Assembly (NCBI GenBank): GCA_012843025.1
Contig: DURT01000006.1
Span: 1 to 34,977, forward strand
DNA length: 34,977 nucleotides
DNA from: Tissierellia bacterium
GTDB lineage: Bacteria; Bacillota; Clostridia; Tissierellales; Sedimentibacteraceae
Direction of reading: 5' to 3'
Made by a program: the position numbers and the translations under genes. The notes beneath the pieces are model-generated. The model did no database searches and had not been told where the DNA came from. It saw only the letters and a list, made by a program, of their open reading frames with translations. Position 1 is the stretch's first letter. Every line of letters starts with the position of its first letter. This document shows positions 22,293-31,816 of this stretch, in pieces.

Positions 22293-23057
22293 TTAATATG
22301 CTCTCCAGCCTCCATCAACTGCTATGCACTGACCATTGACATATGATGCATCATCGCTTGCCAGGAATACTGCTACTGTAGCAATTTCGCTGCCTTTTCC
22401 AAAGCGTGGGTTCAGTACCATTCCTATTCCAGTTCTCTGGGCTCCTTCCTGATTTATGTCCTTCATAAATTCGCCTGTTCCTATTTCTGTTTCAATTCCA
22501 CCAGGGCATATTGCATTACATCTAATATTTTTCAAAGCATACATAAAGGCAGTATTCTTAGTTAATCCTACTACAGCATGCTTGCTTGCCGTATATGTAG
22601 CACCGGCAACACCGCCGTAGAGTCCTCCTACAGAAGCAACGTTGATAATTACGCCACCGCCTGATTCTTCGAAATGTTTTACAGCCTTGCGCATGGAATA
22701 TACTACTGATTTTACATTAATGTCAAAAACTTTATCAAACATTTCATCCTTTATGTCACCAACTGCACTCATATCGTCCATAATACCTGCATTGTTTACT
22801 AAAATGTCCAATTTGCCAAACTGTTTAATAGCTTCATCAATCATTCCTTCAACTTTTTCTTTGTCAGTTACATCAGCTGCATAAGCTATAACTTTACCTT
22901 CAAAATCTTTTGTGTCTTCTACTAATTGGTTCAATCTTTCAATACGGCGGGCAACGGCTACCACGTTAGCTCCTTCTTTTGCAAAATAATATGCAATATC
23001 CCTACCCATACCGGAACTTGCTCCAGTAACTACTGCAGTTTTTCCTTTCAGTTTCAT
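22293..23057 (-). CDS. Short-chain dehydrogenase/reductase
   Basis: A 254-residue classical SDR using NAD(P)(H). Seen: the TGASSGMG cofactor loop (about 12-19), NNAG (about 85-88), catalytic Ser in NVASVGG (about 138), and YTASK with the Tyr-Lys pair (about 152-156), ending in the SYVNGQCIAVDGGW tail. ARR after the second strand suggests NADP preference. Start: a TTG at 23084 is in frame, but AAGGAGG lies inside that extension, five bases before the ATG at 23057, which I prefer. Glucose dehydrogenase and 3-oxoacyl-ACP reductase (FabG) are the usual annotations for this pattern; no fatty-acid genes are nearby, so the substrate is left open. Monocistronic. Confidence 0.92.
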   Translation of the reverse strand: MKLKGKTAVVTGASSGMGRDIAYYFAKEGANVVAVARRIERLNQLVEDTKDFEGKVIAYAADVTDKEKVEGMIDEAIKQFGKLDILVNNAGIMDDMSAVGDIKDEMFDKVFDINVKSVVYSMRKAVKHFEESGGGVIINVASVGGLYGGVAGATYTASKHAVVGLTKNTAFMYALKNIRCNAICPGGIETEIGTGEFMKDINQEGAQRTGIGMVLNPRFGKGSEIATVAVFLASDDASYVNGQCIAVDGGWRAY

Positions 23058-23176
23058 AAATTCCTCCTTAAAAATATTAATCAAAATATTAATACCCTGT
23101 TCGATAAATTTTAAACACTAAAAATAAGGAATTTATAAATATTTGTTTATTTATTTTTGCAGGTACCCCATATGGA

Positions 23177-24232
23177 CTAGTTTTTTCTTTTTTCTATAAG
23201 GCGCATTTCTATGGATTCTTCTATTATTGTTTTTATTAAAACTACTATAGGAACACCTATAATCATTCCAGGAATTCCAAAGAGATTTCCTCCTAAGGTT
23301 ACACTGACAATAATCCAAAAGGGACTGACTCCCACATGGCTTCCTACTATCTTAGGGTCAAGGAAGTTAGCGTCTATTTGCTGCACAATGATTATAATTA
23401 AAATAGCAGTTAAAGCCTTGGGCGGATCTAATAGAAATGATACTACAACTACTGGCAGGGAACCGATTATTGGACCGAAATAAGGAATTATATTAAAAAA
23501 TCCGATTAAAGCTCCCATTAGTGGTGCATAGGGCACCTTTGCCACATAGAAAGCTATAACACAAATTATTCCCACAAGGGTAGAGTCTAATATTTTACCG
23601 TTTATATAACTCTTAAATATTTTATTTCCCTGTGAAAAGCCCTTTAATATATTTCTTGCTCTCTTTTCTTCAAAATAGGCGTGAATTAACTTCCTCCCTC
23701 CCAAAAGCAAATCTTCTTTTTCAACCAGCATATATATGCTGATTATAAAGCTGATTACCATGGTAAACATGCCAGAGCCCAAATTTGAAATTAAGGACAT
23801 AAGCCTATGGTACATATATAACAATATCTTATTTAATATGTTTCTAACACTTACCCCTGCATACAGTATGTAGTCAGTAATATATTCAACATATTCATTG
23901 TCGATTTTGTCTCTTATACCTCTTATTATTTCTTCAACGTCAATATTTCCTTCCATTATAAAGGAGGTTATATTATTTATATTTTCAGCTATTTGAGGTA
24001 AAATCTTGTAAATTAAAACACCGACAATTCCTATTAATATTAAACAGGATAGAAATATTCCCTGTACCCTTCTAACCCTTAATTTGCGGACAAAAAACAT
24101 TACCAGGGGGTCTAAAAGGTAGGCAATTATTAAGCCATATATTAAAGGTTTGCAGGAAGTAAAAATCCGGTTGAAAACTCCGGGATTAAATACTATTAAT
24201 AAAATTATCAAAAGCCCTAGTAATAAGGGCAA
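23177..24232 (-). CDS. AI-2E family transporter (PF01594-type membrane protein)
   Basis: A 351-residue membrane protein with about seven to eight helices. Typical family stretches are LIYGLIIAYLLDPLVMFFVRKL near the start, IGFFNIIPYFGPIIGSLPVVVV (about 240-260) and DPKIVGSHVGVSPFWIIVSV (about 295-315). The family name comes from E. coli TqsA; other members move Na+/H+ or unknown solutes, so AI-2 transport should not be assumed. The coordinates use the first conventional start, TTG 24232, which has no ribosome site. An in-frame ATA at 24265 has GGAGG six bases upstream and would add a natural 11-residue cytoplasmic head (DKYKSIFRNY after the initiator), so the true start may be a non-standard AUA. 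It lies immediately downstream of pyk. Confidence 0.88.
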   Translation of the reverse strand: MPLLLGLLIILLIVFNPGVFNRIFTSCKPLIYGLIIAYLLDPLVMFFVRKLRVRRVQGIFLSCLILIGIVGVLIYKILPQIAENINNITSFIMEGNIDVEEIIRGIRDKIDNEYVEYITDYILYAGVSVRNILNKILLYMYHRLMSLISNLGSGMFTMVISFIISIYMLVEKEDLLLGGRKLIHAYFEEKRARNILKGFSQGNKIFKSYINGKILDSTLVGIICVIAFYVAKVPYAPLMGALIGFFNIIPYFGPIIGSLPVVVVSFLLDPPKALTAILIIIIVQQIDANFLDPKIVGSHVGVSPFWIIVSVTLGGNLFGIPGMIIGVPIVVLIKTIIEESIEMRLIEKRKN

Positions 24233-24277
24233 GTAATTTCTGAAAATACTTTTATACTTATCTATGGTTATCCTCCC

Positions 24278-26044
24278 TTACTTAATATTTGCCTGTCCTC
24301 TGTAGACTACACCTAATTTGCCGTTAACTGTAAGGAGCTCTCCTGTTTTAATTTTTTTAGTACAGTCTTCTGCTCCCACTACCACTTCTTTGCCTAAGTT
24401 TAATCCTGCAATAATTGCATGGGATGTCAATCCTCCCTCTTCTACAATTATAGCTGAGGCTTTTTCCATATATCCTACAACTTCCTTATAGGTGGATCTC
24501 ATTACCAAAATATCCCCTTCTTTGAATTTATCTTTAAGGTCTTTTTCATTTTTGGCAACTACTGCTCTTCCCATTACGGTACCTTTGCCCACTCCTACTT
24601 TTTTATAGAGGAGTTCACTTACAATATGTACCTTTAACATATTTGTGGCTCCAGACACTCCTACAGGAATGCCGGCTGTAATAATGGTTAAATCTCCTTT
24701 TTTCACATAGTTAAGTTCTAATGCTTTTTCAACAGATCTTTCCACTATATCATCTGTAGAGTAAAGCTGTTCTATCTTAATTGGATATACTCCCCAAAAC
24801 AGAGCTAACTTCCTCATAACCACTTCTTTTTGAGTGGCTGCAATAATTGGAGCTATAGGTCTGAATTTGGAAACAGCAGCTGCTGTATAACCTGAAGATG
24901 TAGCTGAAATAATTGCCGAGGCTTTCAGGTCTAAGCAAGATTTACAGGTAGCATAGCTAATTGAATCTGTAACAGTGGGGCTATGGGTAAATCTTTTTTC
25001 CCTTAGTATTTCTTCATAATTTAGTGATTTTTCAATCATAACTGCTATTCTGGCCATAGTTTCCACAGCTTCAAGGGGGTAATTACCTGAAGCAGTTTCT
25101 CCAGATAGCATTATGGCATCTGTTCCTTCGAAGATGGCGGTAGCTACATCAGAAACTTCCGCACGGGTAGGTCTTGGATTTCTAATCATGGAATCCAACA
25201 TTTGGGTGGCAGTTATTACTGGTTTTCCTGCTTCATTGCATTTTTTAATAAGAGTTTTCTGTACGAGGGGAACTTCTTCCGCTGGTATTTCCACCCCTAA
25301 ATCTCCTCTGGCAATCATTATCCCATCGGAAACTTCGATTATTTCATTTATATTTTCCACTCCCTGTCTGTTTTCTATTTTGGAAATTATCATAATATGA
25401 CCGGCATTTTCTTCTTCCAAAATTCTTCTGATGGAAATTACATCCTCTCCTCTTCTTATAAAGGAAGCGGCTATATAATCTATACCCTCTTCTATTCCAA
25501 ACTTAATATCGCTAATATCCTTATCGGTCAGAGCAGGTAAGTTTATTTGGGCATCTGGTATATTAATACCTTTTTTATTTTTAATTATTCCTCCGTTTTT
25601 AACTAGGCATTTTAAATCCCTTTCATGGATTACCTCTATAACTTCCAAACTTATAAGTCCATCATCAAGTAAAATTGTATCTCCTGCTTTAACATCCTTT
25701 GCTATATCTTCGTAAGTAACACTTGCTATTTTTTCGTTTCCCAATACATCCTTGGGCGTAAGTATAAATTCCTGGCCTTTAATCAGTTCTGCCTGGCCAT
25801 TTTCAAAGTCCCTTAACCTTATTTCAGGACCCTTAGTGTCTAACATTATGGCGGTAGAAGTACAAAGTTCTTTCCTTACTTTTTTAATTATATCTATTTT
25901 TTCCTTGTGTTCTTCATGGGTTCCGTGGGAGAAGTTAAGTCTTGCTACATTCATTCCCCCTAATATTAGTTTTCTAATTATTTCTTCATTCCCTGAAGCG
26001 GGACCGATTGTACATACAATCTTTGTTTTTCTCATGTTTAGCAT
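24278..26044 (-). CDS. pyk: Pyruvate kinase with C-terminal PEP-utiliser-like domain
   Basis: A 588-residue cytoplasmic enzyme converting PEP and ADP to pyruvate and ATP. Present are KIVCTIGPAS and ARLNFSHG near the start, LDTKGPEIRL, the metal/PEP segment around SKIENRQGVENI and IMIARGDLGVEIP, and KPVITATQMLDSM. After the usual catalytic and allosteric domains (to about 475) there is an extra module of about 110 residues with the EEGGLTSHAII motif (about 535-545), as in Bacillus-type pyruvate kinases; its role there is debated. AAGGAG five bases before the ATG supports the start. It lies 46 bases after pfkA in a minus-strand set with dnaE. Confidence 0.97.
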   Translation of the reverse strand: MLNMRKTKIVCTIGPASGNEEIIRKLILGGMNVARLNFSHGTHEEHKEKIDIIKKVRKELCTSTAIMLDTKGPEIRLRDFENGQAELIKGQEFILTPKDVLGNEKIASVTYEDIAKDVKAGDTILLDDGLISLEVIEVIHERDLKCLVKNGGIIKNKKGINIPDAQINLPALTDKDISDIKFGIEEGIDYIAASFIRRGEDVISIRRILEEENAGHIMIISKIENRQGVENINEIIEVSDGIMIARGDLGVEIPAEEVPLVQKTLIKKCNEAGKPVITATQMLDSMIRNPRPTRAEVSDVATAIFEGTDAIMLSGETASGNYPLEAVETMARIAVMIEKSLNYEEILREKRFTHSPTVTDSISYATCKSCLDLKASAIISATSSGYTAAAVSKFRPIAPIIAATQKEVVMRKLALFWGVYPIKIEQLYSTDDIVERSVEKALELNYVKKGDLTIITAGIPVGVSGATNMLKVHIVSELLYKKVGVGKGTVMGRAVVAKNEKDLKDKFKEGDILVMRSTYKEVVGYMEKASAIIVEEGGLTSHAIIAGLNLGKEVVVGAEDCTKKIKTGELLTVNGKLGVVYRGQANIK

Positions 26045-26090
26045 ATTATCTCCTTTCTTTATGAGATTCTTCCCTACGCTAAATAAAATG

Positions 26091-27050
26091 TTAAATAGAC
26101 AATATTTTTGTTAATTCATAAATGGTTTTATCGAAGGTTTTTTCTATGGAAAGGGCTTCTTCTAAATCCATGTCAAATATTCCAGTTTCCGTAACTCCCA
26201 CAACTCTTTTTCTTTGGTTGTTACTTAGTAATTTAACTGCCATGGCACCCATCTGGCTCCCTATTAATCGGTCATAGGCAGATGGTGTTCCTCCTCGCTG
26301 GGTATACCCTAATACGGAATACCTTGTAATTATTCCCGTCTTTTCCTCTATCTCTTTTGATATTTCCTTGGCATCTGCTGCGCCTTCTGCGAGAATAATT
26401 ATGCTGTGTTTCTTGCCCCTGGTTCTTCCCTGCATAATTTTGTCGCATACTTCATCTATATTATATTCAATTTCAGGTATTATAACCATTTCCGCCCCTC
26501 CTGCAAGTCCTGCATAAAGGGCTATATCTCCGCAGTTTCTGCCCATTACTTCGATAACATTGGTTCTGCCGTGGGAAGAAGATGTATCTCTTATTTTTTC
26601 AACTGATTCTAGGACAGTGGAAAGGGCTGTAAAAAAACCCAAAGTATACTTTGTATAGGCCAAATCATTGTCTATGGTTCCGGGAATGGAAACTGTGGGA
26701 ATCCCTGCTTTTTCTAATTCCAAGGACCCTCTGAAGGAACCATCCCCTCCTATTACCACCAAACCCTCTATTCCCAGATACTTCATATTCCTCAATGCTT
26801 TTTTAAGCCCTTCTTCTTCCATAAATTCCTTGCTTCTTGCACTTCCTAAGACGGTTCCTCCCCGGTGGATAATATCTGCTACAGAGGAAAGATTCATTTC
26901 CGTATAATCCCCTTCCACCAGTCCTTTAAAACCGTTGTGAATTCCTACAATACTTATATGATGATAAATTCCATACCTTACGACTGCCCTTATGGCAGCA
27001 TTCATGCCTGGTGCATCACCACCGCTAGTAAGTACCCCTATTTTTTTCAT
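26091..27050 (-). CDS. pfkA: ATP-dependent 6-phosphofructokinase
   Basis: A 319-residue glycolytic enzyme phosphorylating fructose 6-phosphate at C1 with ATP. Seen: [15 protein letters not shown] (ATP loop, about 8-22), GGDGSFRG (about 102-109), the catalytic PGTIDNDLA (Asp127-like), DTSSSHGR, and [12 protein letters not shown] with the substrate Arg. The Gly-Gly-Asp-Gly motif indicates ATP rather than pyrophosphate dependence. Length equals E. coli and Bacillus PfkA. GGGAGG precedes the ATG. It is 19 bases after dnaE and 46 before pyk, the order often seen in Firmicutes, so the two irreversible glycolytic kinases are probably co-transcribed. Confidence 0.97.
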   Translation of the reverse strand: MKKIGVLTSGGDAPGMNAAIRAVVRYGIYHHISIVGIHNGFKGLVEGDYTEMNLSSVADIIHRGGTVLGSARSKEFMEEEGLKKALRNMKYLGIEGLVVIGGDGSFRGSLELEKAGIPTVSIPGTIDNDLAYTKYTLGFFTALSTVLESVEKIRDTSSSHGRTNVIEVMGRNCGDIALYAGLAGGAEMVIIPEIEYNIDEVCDKIMQGRTRGKKHSIIILAEGAADAKEISKEIEEKTGIITRYSVLGYTQRGGTPSAYDRLIGSQMGAMAVKLLSNNQRKRVVGVTETGIFDMDLEEALSIEKTFDKTIYELTKILSI

Positions 27051-27069
27051 ATTGGCCTCCCCTGCTGAT

Positions 27070-30000
27070 TTATTTTATTACAATATTTTTTTCTCCAATC
27101 AATTCAATAAGACCTTGTTTTAATCTCTTATCCTCTATATTTACCCTGTTTTTACCTGATAAAACTAAATTTGTTCTATCTTTTTCGTTGTATACTATCA
27201 AGGTGTTGTCCCCCTTGTGCTTATTTATAAGGGAAAACAGCTCCCTTTTGATATTTTTATACTGTTCCATATCTTTAACTTTTATATATACTTTCTTTGG
27301 CTGAATTGGAGGCAGTATTTCTTCTTCCTTTTTAAGTTCCTTAATTCTGTTAATAAGAAGCTTGGCGGACTCCTCCTCGCTAGTATCCAAGGTTCCTTCT
27401 ACCAGTACAATACTGTCTTCCTGCAAAATATCCTTATAATTATCATATACTTTAGGAAAAACAATTCCCTCCACAGTACCGTAGAGATCTTCCAAGGTTA
27501 TAAAGGCCATCATATTGTTATTCTTAGTTATTTTATTTTGCTTTTTAATAATTATACCACCTATTATAACTCGGCTGCCGTCCCTTAGTTTCCAATTATC
27601 CTCATGAGTATTCCTTAATTCGGCGATTTCATTTGTATTTGTGGTTGCATATTTCTCCAACACTTCCTCATACTCGGAAAGGGGATGTCCGCTTAAATAG
27701 ACTCCCAATATTTCTTTTTCCATGGACAGAATTGTTTTTCTGTTATATTCAGGCAAGTCAGGAATTTCTTCATTAATGGCAACATCTTCTTGCAAGGTGT
27801 CAAAAAGAGAAAATTGACCTTCTATATTTTTTTTCTTATGAGAAATAATGGAGTCAATGGTTTTTTCATAAATTGCCATGAGCTGGGAACGTCTTACCTT
27901 GAAAGAGTCAAAGGCTCCGCATTTAATAAGAGATTCCACCTGTCTTTTATTTAAAACCGTAGTATCAACCTTTGTGCAAAAATCAGTAAAACTTATAAAT
28001 TTCCCCTTCGTTTCACGTATGGATACTATGGTCGAAATTACGTTGGCTCCCACATTTTTTACGGCGGCCAAACCGAAGCGTATTTTTCCCTTTTCCACTG
28101 TAAATTTAGCAAAACTTTCATTTATATCTGGAGGAAGTATTTCAATACCCAATCTTTTACATTCCCTTATGTAAAGGGATACCGAATCGGAGCTTCCCAT
28201 TATGCTAGAAAGAAGGGCTGCCATAAATTCTACAGGATAGTAGCATTTAAGCCATGCCGTTTCATAAGCTAAGGCTGCATAGGCTACGGAGTGTGCCTTG
28301 GGAAAGGCATAGTTGGCAAATTCCACCATTAAATCGTATATTGCATTGGCTGTTTTTTCATCTACACCGTTGTTTACAGCACCTGTAATTTCTACTTCCC
28401 CCCTTTCGGACTTTTTACCATATATGAAGTTTTGTCTTTCTTCCAACATAACATCCATTTTTTTCTTGCCCATAGCACGGCGCAAGAGGTCGGAGCGTCC
28501 CATAGTAAATCCGCCTATATCTCTTACTATTTGCATTACCTGCTCCTGATAAACCATACAGCCGTAGGTTACATTTAATATGGGCTCTAATTTAGGATGT
28601 AAGTAGGTAATACTTTCGGGATTAAGCTTATTTTTAATATAAACGGGTATTTGTCCCATGGGGCCTGGTCGGTACAAGGCATTGGCCGCTGACAAGTTTT
28701 CGAATTCCGTAGGTTTTAATTCAGTTAAAACAGCCCTCATGCCGGAACTTTCAAACTGAAATATTCCTAAGGTATCCCCATTGGCAAAGAGCTTATATAC
28801 ATTTTCATCATCGTATTGACAGTTGCTGAAATCTATTTTAATATTGTGATTTTCTTCAATTAATTCAATGGCATCCCGAATTACCGTAAGGGTACGAAGA
28901 CCTAGGAAGTCCATTTTCAGAAGGCCTAATTCTTCCAGTTCAATCATGTTGAACTGGGTAGTTATAACATCTTTGTTCCTTGAAAGGGGAACGTAGTTGG
29001 TAACATCTTCCTTGGAAATAAGTACTCCTGCAGCATGGGTGGAAGAGTGTCTTGGCAAACCTTCCACCTTTAGGGCCAAATCAATTAGCTCCCTTACTTT
29101 TGGTTCGCTGTCGTAAAGGTCACTCAACTCCTTATTTATTTCCAAGGCAGCTTTTATAGTCATCCCCAAGGTCATGGGGATTTTTTTAGCTATGAAATCA
29201 ACTTCTCCGTAGGACATGTTAAGGGCCCTGCCAACGTCCCTTATGGCACCTCTTGCTGCCATGGTTCCGAAAGTAATAATTTGTGCTACCTTTTCCTTGC
29301 CGTACTTTCTTTTTACATAATCGATTACTTCTTCCCTTCGTTCGTAACAAAAATCAACATCAATATCTGGCATACTTACACGCTCGGGATTTAAGAATCT
29401 TTCAAAAATCAAATTATATTTCAATGGATCAATATTGGTAATTTTCATAGAGTAAGCTACCAGGCTTCCTGCGGCTGAGCCTCTGCCAGGTCCTACCATA
29501 ATGTTATTATCTTTGGCATATTTAATAAAATCCCACACTATAAGGAAGTAATCTACATATCCCATTTGTTCTATTATGTTTATTTCATAATTTAGTCTTT
29601 CCAATATTTCGGGAGTAACTTTTTTATATCTTTCCTTCAGTCCTTCCATACATATTTTTCTGAAATATTCTGATTTATTATAACCTGAGGGGATTTCAAA
29701 TTCTGGAAGGTGTACTGTGTTAAAATCTAATTCCACATTACATCTTTCAGCAATTTCCGCAGTGTTTTGTAACACTTCCTCCGGAAAAAGATCTGCCATT
29801 TCCTCATAGGATTTTAGATAAAATTCCTGGGAAGGGAACTTCATCCTGTCCTCATCGGTAATGGTTTTCTGGGTTTGAATACACAGAAGAATATCGTGGA
29901 AGTAGGCATCTTCCTTATTTATATAGTGAACATCATTGGTAGCAATAAGCTTTATTCCCGTTTCTTTACTTATTTTAGTCAATAATGAATTGACGGTTTG

Positions 30001-30552
30001 CTGTTCCTCTATACCGTGGTCCTGCATTTCTAAAAAGAAATTATTTTCCCCAAAGATATCTTTGTACAGCAAGGCAGTTTTTAAGGCCTTTTCATAATTA
30101 TTTTCCAATAAGTAAGATTGCACTTCCCCTGCCAAACAGGCGCTGGTGGCAATAATTCCCTTGCTATATTTTCTCAATATATCGTGGTCTAATCGGGGCT
30201 TGTAATAGTAACCCTCCACGAAACCAATGGAACAAAGTTTTATTAAGTTTTGCCAGCCTTCTTGATTTTCAGCAAGCAGGACTAAGTGGTACTGGTTTTT
30301 ATCTTTTACAGGATCCTTGTCCGTCATTTTACGACTAGCAACATATGCCTCAAAACCTAAAATTGGTTTAATGCCCTCTTTTTTCGCCTGTTTGAAAAAC
30401 TCCACCACTCCGTACATACTGCCATGATCTGTAATAGCCAAGGAATCCATGTTTAATTCCTTGGCTCTCTTAACTAACTCTTTAATTCTACAAGCACCAT
30501 CAAGCAGGCTGAATTCTGTATGTAAGTGTAAATGAGTAAATTTCTTAGTCAT
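27070..30552 (-). CDS. dnaE: DNA polymerase III subunit alpha
   Basis: An 1160-residue C-family replicative polymerase, DnaE type (not PolC: no internal exonuclease insertion). The PHP domain starts at once ([13 protein letters not shown], about 7-19) and keeps the metal-binding histidines. The palm has [11 protein letters not shown] (about 354-364) and the catalytic aspartates in MPDIDVDF (Asp396, Asp398). A helix-hairpin-helix and an OB-fold (about 980-1070) follow. Start: a TTG at 30564 is in frame but contains the GGAGG ribosome site, which is five bases before ATG 30552, so I use 30552. A hairpin directly precedes that ribosome site. Firmicutes usually have PolC as main polymerase, with DnaE extending primers. 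Confidence 0.97.
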   Translation of the reverse strand: MTKKFTHLHLHTEFSLLDGACRIKELVKRAKELNMDSLAITDHGSMYGVVEFFKQAKKEGIKPILGFEAYVASRKMTDKDPVKDKNQYHLVLLAENQEGWQNLIKLCSIGFVEGYYYKPRLDHDILRKYSKGIIATSACLAGEVQSYLLENNYEKALKTALLYKDIFGENNFFLEMQDHGIEEQQTVNSLLTKISKETGIKLIATNDVHYINKEDAYFHDILLCIQTQKTITDEDRMKFPSQEFYLKSYEEMADLFPEEVLQNTAEIAERCNVELDFNTVHLPEFEIPSGYNKSEYFRKICMEGLKERYKKVTPEILERLNYEINIIEQMGYVDYFLIVWDFIKYAKDNNIMVGPGRGSAAGSLVAYSMKITNIDPLKYNLIFERFLNPERVSMPDIDVDFCYERREEVIDYVKRKYGKEKVAQIITFGTMAARGAIRDVGRALNMSYGEVDFIAKKIPMTLGMTIKAALEINKELSDLYDSEPKVRELIDLALKVEGLPRHSSTHAAGVLISKEDVTNYVPLSRNKDVITTQFNMIELEELGLLKMDFLGLRTLTVIRDAIELIEENHNIKIDFSNCQYDDENVYKLFANGDTLGIFQFESSGMRAVLTELKPTEFENLSAANALYRPGPMGQIPVYIKNKLNPESITYLHPKLEPILNVTYGCMVYQEQVMQIVRDIGGFTMGRSDLLRRAMGKKKMDVMLEERQNFIYGKKSERGEVEITGAVNNGVDEKTANAIYDLMVEFANYAFPKAHSVAYAALAYETAWLKCYYPVEFMAALLSSIMGSSDSVSLYIRECKRLGIEILPPDINESFAKFTVEKGKIRFGLAAVKNVGANVISTIVSIRETKGKFISFTDFCTKVDTTVLNKRQVESLIKCGAFDSFKVRRSQLMAIYEKTIDSIISHKKKNIEGQFSLFDTLQEDVAINEEIPDLPEYNRKTILSMEKEILGVYLSGHPLSEYEEVLEKYATTNTNEIAELRNTHEDNWKLRDGSRVIIGGIIIKKQNKITKNNNMMAFITLEDLYGTVEGIVFPKVYDNYKDILQEDSIVLVEGTLDTSEEESAKLLINRIKELKKEEEILPPIQPKKVYIKVKDMEQYKNIKRELFSLINKHKGDNTLIVYNEKDRTNLVLSGKNRVNIEDKRLKQGLIELIGEKNIVIK

Positions 30553-30563
30553 CTTTTCCTCCA

Positions 30564-30591
30564 AACCGCCAGGAAACCACTGGTTACGGTT
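30564..30591 (-). promoter_or_regulatory. Hairpin just upstream of the dnaE ribosome site
   Basis: AACCG/CGGTT (30564-30568 and 30587-30591) and CCAG/CTGG (30569-30572 and 30580-30583) form a bulged stem ending one base from GGAGG (30558-30562). No T-run follows, so it does not look like a terminator. It fills the gap after the upstream chromate-transporter stop. Confidence 0.35.
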
Positions 30592-30592
30592 A

Positions 30593-31162
30593 TCAGAATA
30601 TTCCGTATATTATAATACCAACAAGGCCAGTTCCAATCATGACTAATATAGGGTCAGTCTTATATTTTCTAAGAATGAATAATCCTAAAGCCACCATAAT
30701 GATTGAAGGTATATTTATATCTAGTAGTTGGATATTATTTAAAGTTGTTTCTTCATTAAAGATTGCAAGCAAAAGAATGGATAAACCTGCTGAAGCTATC
30801 AATGATACCACTGCAGGTCTTAGTCCTTTTAAAATTCCCTGTATTGATGAAAGATTTTTATATTTGAAATAAAAATATGCCAGTGTCAATACTATAATAC
30901 AAGAGGGAGTAATACATCCCACTGTTGCAATAATTGCTCCCGGAAGTCCCGCAACCTTGGTTCCCACAAAGGTTGAAGCATTAAGAGCAATAGGCCCGGG
31001 AGTCATTTGAGATATGGTTAATAAGTCTGCAAATTCTGCCATGGTAAGCCAGTCATGAACTTTCGTAACCTGGTTTTCTATTAAGGGTAAAGCTGCATAT
31101 CCGCCACCGATACTGAATAATCCTATTTGAAAAAAGCTCCAGAATATTTCTAAGTATATCAT
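30593..31162 (-). CDS. Chromate transporter family protein (half-size, second of pair)
   Basis: A 189-residue membrane protein with one CHR domain: FFQIGLFSIGGGYAALPLIE near the start and TPGPIALNASTFVG at about 54-67, then four to five helices. Half-size CHR proteins work in pairs, one for each half of the full-length chromate ion pump. Its ATG overlaps the partner's stop by four bases (ATGA), showing coupling. Chromate resistance is the best-studied role of the family, but many anaerobes carry such pairs with no proven substrate, so another oxyanion is possible. It ends 41 bases before dnaE. Confidence 0.92.
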   Translation of the reverse strand: MIYLEIFWSFFQIGLFSIGGGYAALPLIENQVTKVHDWLTMAEFADLLTISQMTPGPIALNASTFVGTKVAGLPGAIIATVGCITPSCIIVLTLAYFYFKYKNLSSIQGILKGLRPAVVSLIASAGLSILLLAIFNEETTLNNIQLLDINIPSIIMVALGLFILRKYKTDPILVMIGTGLVGIIIYGIF

Positions 31163-31728
31163 TCTGCTCCACCTGCCTTTTTAAAGTAATTGTAATAAAA
31201 TCCTCCGAAAGCACCACTTAATACTATTATTAAGGCAGCATTTACATCAATTATTACAGCAGCTATAAATGCAACTATCATTATTGCCAGTGAGATAAGG
31301 TTCTTACTTTTAATAATATTGTCGGTCATTTTAATAATTACATCCAATATTACCGCTGCTACCCCTGCTCTCATTCCTAAAAGAAGAGCGTTCACAATGG
31401 TATTTTCTTTAAAAGCTGTATAAAATTTTGCTATAATAGTAATTATTATTAAAGGAGGTAGAACTGTTCCAATAGTTGTAAGTAAGGCTCCAAATAATCC
31501 TGCCAGTCTATAGCCTACCATAATGGAAGTATTTACGGCTATAGGTCCTGGAGCAGATTGACATATGGCTACTAAGTTGAGCATCTCCTCCTCATCTATC
31601 CATTTCAGTTCTTCCACAAACTTTTTTCTCATAAGAGGAACTATTACGTATCCTCCACCTATGGTAAAAGCACTTAATGAAAAAGTAGAAATAAATAGTG
31701 TCCAGTAAAACTTCAAGTTCTTTTCCAA
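31159..31728 (-). CDS. Chromate transporter family protein (half-size, first of pair)
   Basis: A 189-residue partner of the preceding CHR protein, with the same motifs: FTIGGGYVIVPLMR and APGPIAVNTSIMVGYR, then hydrophobic helices. Start: the frame opens at TTG 31764, but that codon has no properly spaced ribosome site. TTG 31728 has GAGGAG eight bases upstream and gives MEKNLKFYW, the usual head for this family, so I chose it. The 89-base gap to the cardiolipin synthase stop contains an imperfect GC-rich inverted sequence (about 31801-31830) that may or may not terminate. The similarity between the two halves suggests an old tandem duplication. Confidence 0.9.
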   Translation of the reverse strand: MEKNLKFYWTLFISTFSLSAFTIGGGYVIVPLMRKKFVEELKWIDEEEMLNLVAICQSAPGPIAVNTSIMVGYRLAGLFGALLTTIGTVLPPLIIITIIAKFYTAFKENTIVNALLLGMRAGVAAVILDVIIKMTDNIIKSKNLISLAIMIVAFIAAVIIDVNAALIIVLSGAFGGFYYNYFKKAGGAE

Positions 31729-31816
31729 TTTGTTTTCTCCTCGATGTAATCTTTTTATTTCCAAACCTCTATGCGGTTCCCTTTAGTTATTATTACTAAC
31801 TCCGGTCCCCCATGGT

